Assembly: GCA_937926325.1 (NCBI GenBank)
Contig: CALAZQ010000500.1
Coordinates: 1-14,931 of the forward strand
Length of the DNA stretch: 14,931 nucleotides
Source: an uncultured Planctomycetaceae bacterium
GTDB lineage: Bacteria > Planctomycetota > Planctomycetia > Pirellulales > UBA1268
Reading direction: 5' to 3'
Under the pieces are notes generated by a model. The model was given only the letters and a program-made list of their open reading frames with translations. It did no database searches and was not told the DNA's origin. The first letter of the stretch is position 1. Each line of letters opens with the position of its first letter. Positions 7,786 to 12,151 of this stretch are shown here, piece after piece. The translations under genes and the position numbers were made by a program.

Positions 7786-8447
7786 CCAGGCGAATCGATC
7801 GACCACCGCCACCGACTTCCGCCCCGCTGCCTGCGGCGGTGGCAACCCGTCTGCCTGAGCCTGCCGCCGACTATGTGGGTGAGTTGCTGAGCCAGCATCC
7901 CGTTGTCCTGCGGGTGGTTCCCCGTCGGGTGACGAAGCTGGGGGATCATCGGCCCCCGAATGCCGCCGTGCCCTGGCACCGGATCACCATCAATGACGAC
8001 CTCAACCCCTACGCATTTCTGGTAACACTCCTGCATGAGCTCGCCCACTTGACAACCCACGCTGCGCACGGCGGGCGCCGCCGTCGGCTGCAGCCCCATG
8101 GCCGGGAGTGGCAGACGCAATTTGCCAAGGTCATTGAGCCAGTGGTGGCCCGACGGCTGGTGCCGGCGGATGTTGATGTGGCCCTGCGGGCGGCGGTCGA
8201 GCGGCCCCGGGCGGCGACCTGCAGCGACCGTCGGCTCTTACTGGCCCTGTCGCGATACGACACCGATGCCGACAGCCTACTGCGGGTGGAGGAACTCCGA
8301 CCCGGCGATCTCTTTGAGCTTGAAAGCGGCCGCCGGTTCATTCGCGGGGCGAGGCTACGGAGCCGCTACCGCTGCCTCGAAGCCAGTTCGGGTGTCGAGT
8401 ACCGCGTTCACGGCCTGGCCCGGGTCGCACGGGTGCCCCCTGATTGA
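7782..8447 (+). CDS. SprT-like HExxH zinc metalloprotein
   Basis: Putative zinc metalloprotease-fold protein of the SprT/Spartan-like family. The 221-residue protein has a Pro-rich N-terminus, then ITINDDLNPYAFLVTLLHELAH with H85-E86-x-x-H89 as zinc ligands and catalytic Glu. A third His (H106) lies in PHGREW, matching the SprT HG.eW motif. The C-terminal part (about 165-215: GDLFELESGRRFIRGARLRSRY...) resembles the beta-rich tail of bacterial SprT-like proteins. No CxxC zinc ribbon is present; only isolated cysteines are seen. Eukaryotic Spartan cleaves DNA-protein crosslinks, but activity and substrate in bacteria are largely uncharacterised. The ATG at 7782 is chosen over an upstream in-frame ATG (7728) because it gives the ATGA junction with the previous gene. 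The last 40 bp overlap tail-to-tail with a minus-strand small gene. Confidence 0.82.
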   Translation: MTRRIDRPPPPTSAPLPAAVATRLPEPAADYVGELLSQHPVVLRVVPRRVTKLGDHRPPNAAVPWHRITINDDLNPYAFLVTLLHELAHLTTHAAHGGRRRRLQPHGREWQTQFAKVIEPVVARRLVPADVDVALRAAVERPRAATCSDRRLLLALSRYDTDADSLLRVEELRPGDLFELESGRRFIRGARLRSRYRCLEASSGVEYRVHGLARVARVPPD

Positions 8448-8695
8448 CCAGCAGAACGAACCGATCGCGAGCGGGGCTGGCTGGGCCGGGAGACCGTCCT
8501 GGTGCTGCGTCGCCGGACGCTGTTGCCGTAAAAGTGCAGGGGGCGATTGGGCCGTTGTTCGATCGGCGTGTTCTGGATTTGTTCCCGCTCTTCACCGAAG
8601 ACGATGATGCGGGGGTCGAAGCCGGTGCTGGCGGCAACCGCAGGGATGCCACCAAGCGATACGGAAAGGACGGTCAACAGGGCGAGGGGACGCAT
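8408..8695 (-). CDS. Small secreted protein with RPLHFYGN motif, unknown function
   Basis: A 95-residue protein with a clear signal peptide (MRPLALLTVLSVSLGGIPAVAA), cleavage after about A22. The mature part contains FDPRIIVFGEEREQIQ, then TPIEQRPNRPLHFYGNSVRR, then a basic Arg/Ser/Pro-rich tail to the stop. I have an unverified impression that ERxxIxxTPIExRPxRPLHFYGN-like segments recur in small planctomycete proteins. The ATG at 8695 is preferred over one at 8743 because it begins the signal peptide directly. No strong Shine-Dalgarno was seen. It lies 128 bp downstream of the repeat lipoprotein on the same strand. Its 3' end overlaps the SprT-like gene by 40 bp, tail to tail. Codons are GC-ending, as in neighbours. 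Confidence 0.65.
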   Translation of the reverse strand: MRPLALLTVLSVSLGGIPAVAASTGFDPRIIVFGEEREQIQNTPIEQRPNRPLHFYGNSVRRRSTRTVSRPSQPRSRSVRSAGQSGGTRATRARP

Positions 8696-8801
8696 GGCAA
8701 CTGTCTCAGGAGGGGGATGGCCGGCACACTCCAAACATGGCATCTGATCGCAGATTCGCTTGTGTGCGAGCGACCGCAGACGAGCCCGATCTGTTTGGCC
8801 A

Positions 8802-8818
8802 GCCCGCAGCGTGCGGGC
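8802..8818 (-). terminator. Stem-loop just after the lipoprotein stop
   Basis: Perfect 7-bp stem GCCCGCA/TGCGGGC with a 3-nt loop, five bases past the lipoprotein stop codon. There is no T-run on the minus strand, so it is at best an atypical terminator. It may instead attenuate or protect the mRNA between the lipoprotein and the small secreted gene. Confidence 0.4.
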
Positions 8819-8823
8819 AACCG

Positions 8824-9777
8824 CTACAACCGGACCGGTAGTCGGCCGAGGCTGTGGCTGACCCGTTGGTGCCGGCTGAGCGTCGCGGCTACTTCGGGAG
8901 GCAGCCGATCAGCCCGAAGGCCGTTGAGACCGAGGCACCAGCCCCGATGGCTTGCAAGCGCAGCAGCGACTGGTTCGGAGATGTCAGCCAGGCCATTGAG
9001 ATGCAGGCCGTATTGCAGGCCGGCAACCGCCCCCGCGGCGTCGGCAGAGAGACTCTGCATGCCGTTGAGACAGATGTCGCCGCGATGGCGGGCCAGGGCG
9101 ATGGCATCGCCTTCTGAGAGTTCGCTGATTCCGTTGAGGCAGAGGTGGCCGACATGGTCGGCGAGCGCCGCGGCCACCCCGGGTGCCAGTTCACGAAGTC
9201 CGTCCAGCCTCAGCGGTCCGGCGGTACGGGCTAAGCCGGCCGCCGCCTCGGCGGAGAGTTTCGTCAGGCCGCCGAGCATGAGGCTTTCACGCCGGCCGGC
9301 AAGACCGGCGGCGGCGGCAGGCCCGAGCGATCGCACTGCGGGCAGGCTGAGAATGCCGCTGCTTCTTCCCAGGGCTCGGGCAGCCCCCGGAGTGAGCGTC
9401 TGAAGGTTGGGCAGGAAGAGGTCATCGGAGGTTCTGACCAGCAGCCGAGCCTGGGCGGTGGTGAGCTGCTTTTCATAGCAGACGACGACAGACGACCGCC
9501 AACTCGGCTTTTCGCCGCAGGCGAGCAGCAGACCGTCAGCAAGCAGATCAACGCAGTCGCCATAGACCGGAGGGAGTTTATCGCCAGCCGACGGCTGCTG
9601 GCCGGGCCACTCGGCATCAACGGTGACAATCGCGGGCGGCTGGGCCTGAGTGGCGGGGAGGCTCAAGTCAAAAGTGAAATCGTGGCTACAGCCAACACAT
9701 GCCGCCAAGGGCAACAGCCAAAAGATCGCATTGCGGCTGCAACGTCGGAAGGAAATCGGCAAGCTCGTGGTACGCAT
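8824..9777 (-). CDS. Lipoprotein with seven tandem 23-residue leucine-rich-type repeats
   Basis: A 317-residue predicted lipoprotein. The signal sequence ends LLPLAAC with lipobox Cys27, so it should be membrane-anchored and face the periplasm or outside. After a variable region (31-104) come units of exactly 23 residues starting at L105, 128, 151, 174, 197, 220 and 243. An eighth unit begins at 266 and decays into a short tail. The consensus is LSxxAAxALAxHxGxLxLNGLxx: a helix-like AAxAL half and a strand-like LxLNGL half. This resembles the leucine-rich-type repeats of planctomycetes and suggests a solenoid for protein binding; the partner is unknown. Cysteines recur in CLNG positions of successive units. 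The start is fixed by GGAGAG 6 nt upstream and by the signal peptide. It is divergent from the TetR gene. Confidence 0.8.
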   Translation of the reverse strand: MRTTSLPISFRRCSRNAIFWLLPLAACVGCSHDFTFDLSLPATQAQPPAIVTVDAEWPGQQPSAGDKLPPVYGDCVDLLADGLLLACGEKPSWRSSVVVCYEKQLTTAQARLLVRTSDDLFLPNLQTLTPGAARALGRSSGILSLPAVRSLGPAAAAGLAGRRESLMLGGLTKLSAEAAAGLARTAGPLRLDGLRELAPGVAAALADHVGHLCLNGISELSEGDAIALARHRGDICLNGMQSLSADAAGAVAGLQYGLHLNGLADISEPVAAALASHRGWCLGLNGLRADRLPPEVAATLSRHQRVSHSLGRLPVRL

Positions 9778-9783
9778 CGTTTT

Positions 9784-9789
9784 CTCTCC
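9784..9789 (-). promoter_or_regulatory. Shine-Dalgarno (GGAGAG) for the repeat lipoprotein
   Basis: GGAGAG on the minus strand lies 6 nt before the ATG at 9777. It decides this start over a long upstream extension of the frame, which would bury the lipoprotein signal. Confidence 0.75.
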
Positions 9790-9797
9790 ATGAGTTG

Positions 9798-9822
9798 CCA
9801 GTTGGCACCGGGTGCCAACTGG
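9798..9822. promoter_or_regulatory. Perfect 25-bp palindrome, candidate operator or 5'UTR hairpin
   Basis: Twelve-base arms (CCAGTTGGCACC / GGTGCCAACTGG) are exact reverse complements around a single central G. An outer GTTG/CAAC pair extends the symmetry after a 2-nt bulge. The site lies 20 bp upstream of the lipoprotein start, next to its ribosome-binding site, and 287 bp upstream of the TetR start. As DNA it fits an operator for a dimeric repressor such as TetR. As RNA it would form a strong hairpin in the lipoprotein leader. Confidence 0.65.
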
Positions 9823-9996
9823 TGCAACGGGTGTCGGGCAAGGTGTGAAGCAAGCCGGCAGAAGCGTCCGCGAGTCGCTGTCGCCGTAGGACGTGCGACC
9901 GGCTCGGAAATCAGGCGGAGGGATGGAGGGGGGGAGGGTACTGCCAGCGATCGTCCTCACGATGTTCGGCAATGGTGCGGGCAACACAACGGCAAG

Positions 9997-10002
9997 TATA
10001 GT
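9997..10002 (+). promoter_or_regulatory. Possible -10 box (TATAGT) for the TetR gene
   Basis: TATAGT is close to TATAAT and stands out in GC-rich DNA. It lies about 108 nt before the TetR ATG. The region 17-18 nt upstream (TGGTGC) is a poor -35, so this is a weak call. Confidence 0.3.
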
Positions 10003-10097
10003 GAATCGGTAGCGGTGTCTGTGCAGATTGTGCAGAGCATCGCGAAGTCCTTTCTTATGTGAGCATTGTGTTTGGATGGGCCCCGCTGCTTCGTCCT

Positions 10098-10102
10098 GAG
10101 GG
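10098..10102 (+). promoter_or_regulatory. Shine-Dalgarno (GAGGG) for the TetR gene
   Basis: GAGGG lies 7 nt before the ATG at 10110. It supports this start over an in-frame GTG at 10059. Confidence 0.65.
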
Positions 10103-10109
10103 TGTTTTG

Positions 10110-10856
10110 ATGCCAACTCGGCCCGCCACCATCGCCCGTCGCCCTCGTAACCCTGCTCGCACGAGGGGGCGGCTGCTTGCAGCCGGCATTGAACTCTTCG
10201 CCAAGCATGGCTTTCACGGCGTTGCAGTCGACACGATCGTGGCGAAGGCCGGCTGCAACAAACGGATGCTCTATCACTATTTTGGAGACAAGGAAGGGCT
10301 CTACGCCGCCGTGCTTCAAGCGGTCTACACCCGCATGGAGCAGGTCGAGATGAAGCCGCTGCCGGCCGCGGCCACCACCGCCGATGTGGTCCGCGAGATG
10401 ATGGCCCGGCACTTTGATTTCCTTGCCGGTGACCCCGAGTTCGTCAACCTGCTGATGTGGGAGAACCTCAACCAGGGGCGGATCCTTGCCCGGCATCCCG
10501 ACCTGCTCACCAAAACGCCGGTGATCGAGCGGCTGCGGGAGGTGCTCGATGCGGCGAAAGGCCGCGGAGAGATCGGTGATGTTGGCGACATCCGGCACCA
10601 GCTGATCCTGATGATGGGCATGTGCTTCATCTACTTTGCCAACCGCCACACGCTGCACCAGGCAATCGGGCTCGATCTTGACCAGCCGCGGGTGCAGGCC
10701 GAGGGGCTGGCCATGGCCCAGCGGATGTTTCTGGCTTATCTGGGGCTTGATGACGAGGGGAACGGGCCTGCTAAGGGCCGCAAGGCCATTAGCAGAACGC
10801 CGCTGGCTGGCCGGTCGCCTCGAGGACCGACAGCCAGAGGTCGCCGTCGGGGCTGA
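10110..10856 (+). CDS. TetR-family transcriptional regulator
   Basis: DNA-binding one-component regulator of 248 residues. The N-terminal domain has ARTRGRLLAAGIELFAKHGF (16-35) followed by the helix-turn-helix (about 40-60: VDTIVAKAGCNKRMLYHYFGDKEGLYAAVL), a near-consensus TetR HTH. The ligand domain includes LLMWENLNQGR, which resembles RutR-like C-terminal domains. The ligand is not predictable. The start has a good GAGGG site. The last 20-odd codons (basic tail SRTPLAGRSPRGPTARGRRRG) are read antisense through the 3' end of the phosphofructokinase gene, a 68-bp convergent overlap. The tail is probably a read-through extension rather than a domain. It is divergent from the repeat lipoprotein, whose upstream region carries a palindrome, so that gene is a candidate target. 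The efflux operon is also plausible, since TetR proteins often control pumps, but it lies about 3 kb away. Confidence 0.9.
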   Translation: MPTRPATIARRPRNPARTRGRLLAAGIELFAKHGFHGVAVDTIVAKAGCNKRMLYHYFGDKEGLYAAVLQAVYTRMEQVEMKPLPAAATTADVVREMMARHFDFLAGDPEFVNLLMWENLNQGRILARHPDLLTKTPVIERLREVLDAAKGRGEIGDVGDIRHQLILMMGMCFIYFANRHTLHQAIGLDLDQPRVQAEGLAMAQRMFLAYLGLDDEGNGPAKGRKAISRTPLAGRSPRGPTARGRRRG

Positions 10857-12111
10857 CCCGGTTGCGGTGACTGACCGCCAGGGCCATCGGAATGTGGACG
10901 TAGCGGCCGTGCCAGCGGCCGACCACCATCTGGGTACGGCCGGCCATCGCGGCATGGACCGCATGCTGTGCCAGCCGCAGGCAGTAGACGCTGTCGTAGG
11001 GGTTCGCCTCGACGCTGCGGATCTGATAGCTGGGGTCGATGTATTTCAGGTTGATCTCAACACCCGCCGCATCGAAGTGCCCACCAATCCGGTCCTTCAG
11101 AAACAGCCCGATGTCGCTGAGCCGCCGGTTGCCGGAGGCATCGACCGCCCCCTCGTCGGCTGCCAGCAGATCCTGCCCGGCCCCCTCGGCCACCACCACC
11201 ACCGCATGGCCCGACTGCTTGACACGGGCCAGCAGGTGGTCGAGGAAGTTATTCGGGCCCTCCAGAGCGAAGGGCACTTCGGGAATCAGCACATAGTTGG
11301 CGTCGGGCTCAGCCAGTGAGGCATAGCAGGCGATGAAGCCTGAGTGCCGGCCCATCAGCCGCACGAGGCCGACCCCGTTGGGCGAGGCCTTGGCCTCGAC
11401 GTGGGCTGAGCGGATCGACTTGGTCGCCTCGGCGAAGGCGGTCTGGAAGCCGAAGCTCTGATCGATGTAAGGAATGTCGTTGTCAATCGTTTTCGGAATC
11501 CCGACCACCGCAATCTTCTGGTTGCGGGCGGCGATCACCTCGGCAATCTGCATCGCCCCCCGCAGGGTGCCGTCACCTCCGATGACAAACAGGGCGTTGA
11601 TGTTCATCCGCTCGAGGCAGTCAACGATCTCTTCTGAATCTTGACCACCCCGCGAGGTGCCGAGAATGGTCCCCCCCTCTTCGTTGATGTCACTTACCAC
11701 TGCTGGGCTGAGGTCGACCACGTCATGACCGTAGCGGGGGATGAACCCCTGATAGCCGTTGCGGAAGCCGTAGATTCGCTTCACGCCGTAATGGAAGGTC
11801 AGCTCCATCACGATGCCGCGGATGACGTCGTTGATGCCGGGGCAGAGGCCGCCGCAGGTGACGATGCCAACCCGCATCTTGGCGCCGTCGAAGAAGATTT
11901 GCTTGCGGGGGCCGGCCGGTTCAAAGCCGGGCAGGGCGTCGAGGGTCAGGCCGCTGCCCTCGGCCAGCTGCTTGGTGTCGTAAAAATAGACCCGGTCGTC
12001 GACGTCGACATAGTGGGCGGAGGTGCTCCGCGACTCGATCATGCCGCGAATCGGTGAATCGATGCGGCAGGGGCCGAGGCTGGTGACAGTGAGGTCGTCG
12101 GCGGTGGCCAT
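10789..12111 (-). CDS. 6-phosphofructokinase, plant/trypanosomatid type, probably ATP-dependent
   Basis: Cytoplasmic enzyme converting fructose 6-phosphate to fructose 1,6-bisphosphate, the committed step of glycolysis. The 440-residue protein has an 80-residue N-terminal extension (with AGPRKQIFFD) before VGIVTCGGLCPGINDVIRG, as in plant and trypanosomatid enzymes; E. coli PfkA is about 320 residues. Key motifs are GGDGT (178-182), PKTIDND (206-212, catalytic Asp210), LMGRHSGF (252-259) and IPEVPF. Gly181 occupies the E. coli Gly104 position, where PPi-dependent enzymes have Asp, while Lys207 at the position of E. coli Gly124 is the PPi-type residue. Known enzymes with this Gly/Lys combination use ATP, so ATP use is inferred. 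The start is fixed by AGGAG 8 nt upstream. A longer frame from 12237 would overlap the carboxylase gene. It is the second gene of the operon, 40 bp after PEP carboxylase. Confidence 0.93.
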   Translation of the reverse strand: MATADDLTVTSLGPCRIDSPIRGMIESRSTSAHYVDVDDRVYFYDTKQLAEGSGLTLDALPGFEPAGPRKQIFFDGAKMRVGIVTCGGLCPGINDVIRGIVMELTFHYGVKRIYGFRNGYQGFIPRYGHDVVDLSPAVVSDINEEGGTILGTSRGGQDSEEIVDCLERMNINALFVIGGDGTLRGAMQIAEVIAARNQKIAVVGIPKTIDNDIPYIDQSFGFQTAFAEATKSIRSAHVEAKASPNGVGLVRLMGRHSGFIACYASLAEPDANYVLIPEVPFALEGPNNFLDHLLARVKQSGHAVVVVAEGAGQDLLAADEGAVDASGNRRLSDIGLFLKDRIGGHFDAAGVEINLKYIDPSYQIRSVEANPYDSVYCLRLAQHAVHAAMAGRTQMVVGRWHGRYVHIPMALAVSHRNRVSPDGDLWLSVLEATGQPAAFC

Positions 12112-12119
12112 GGCGGTGG

Positions 12120-12124
12120 CTCCT
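12120..12124 (-). promoter_or_regulatory. Shine-Dalgarno (AGGAG) for 6-phosphofructokinase
   Basis: AGGAG on the minus strand lies 8 nt before the ATG at 12111, in the 40-bp gap after the carboxylase stop. It decides this start. Confidence 0.75.
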
Positions 12125-12151
12125 GGGACCGAAGGGGTGGAAGGCTGACAC

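Larger units (their letters stand above)
9778..10109. promoter_or_regulatory. Divergent regulatory region between lipoprotein and TetR genes
   Basis: This 332-bp region has no supported gene; the minus-strand frame through it is only an upstream extension of the lipoprotein ORF. It holds the palindrome at 9798-9822, a G-rich tract at 9919-9938, a possible TetR-gene -10 box at 9997-10002, and a short direct repeat (GTGCAGA twice, 10021-10037). Confidence 0.55.

Noticed and set aside
8444..9403. A 319-codon plus-strand frame
   Set aside because: It is antisense to the small secreted gene and the repeat lipoprotein, low in complexity, and has no motif.
9088..9465. CRISPR array suspected from regular spacing
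   Set aside because: The 69-bp periodicity is a coding repeat in a lipoprotein, with diverged DNA units and no spacer structure.
10059..10109. GTG start adding 17 residues to the TetR protein
   Set aside because: The ATG at 10110 has a well-spaced GAGGG, and the added residues have no TetR similarity.
9778..10116. N-terminal extension of the lipoprotein frame by 113 codons
   Set aside because: The strong GGAGAG site and lipoprotein signal at 9777 mark the real start. The extension would bury the signal and overlap the TetR start.
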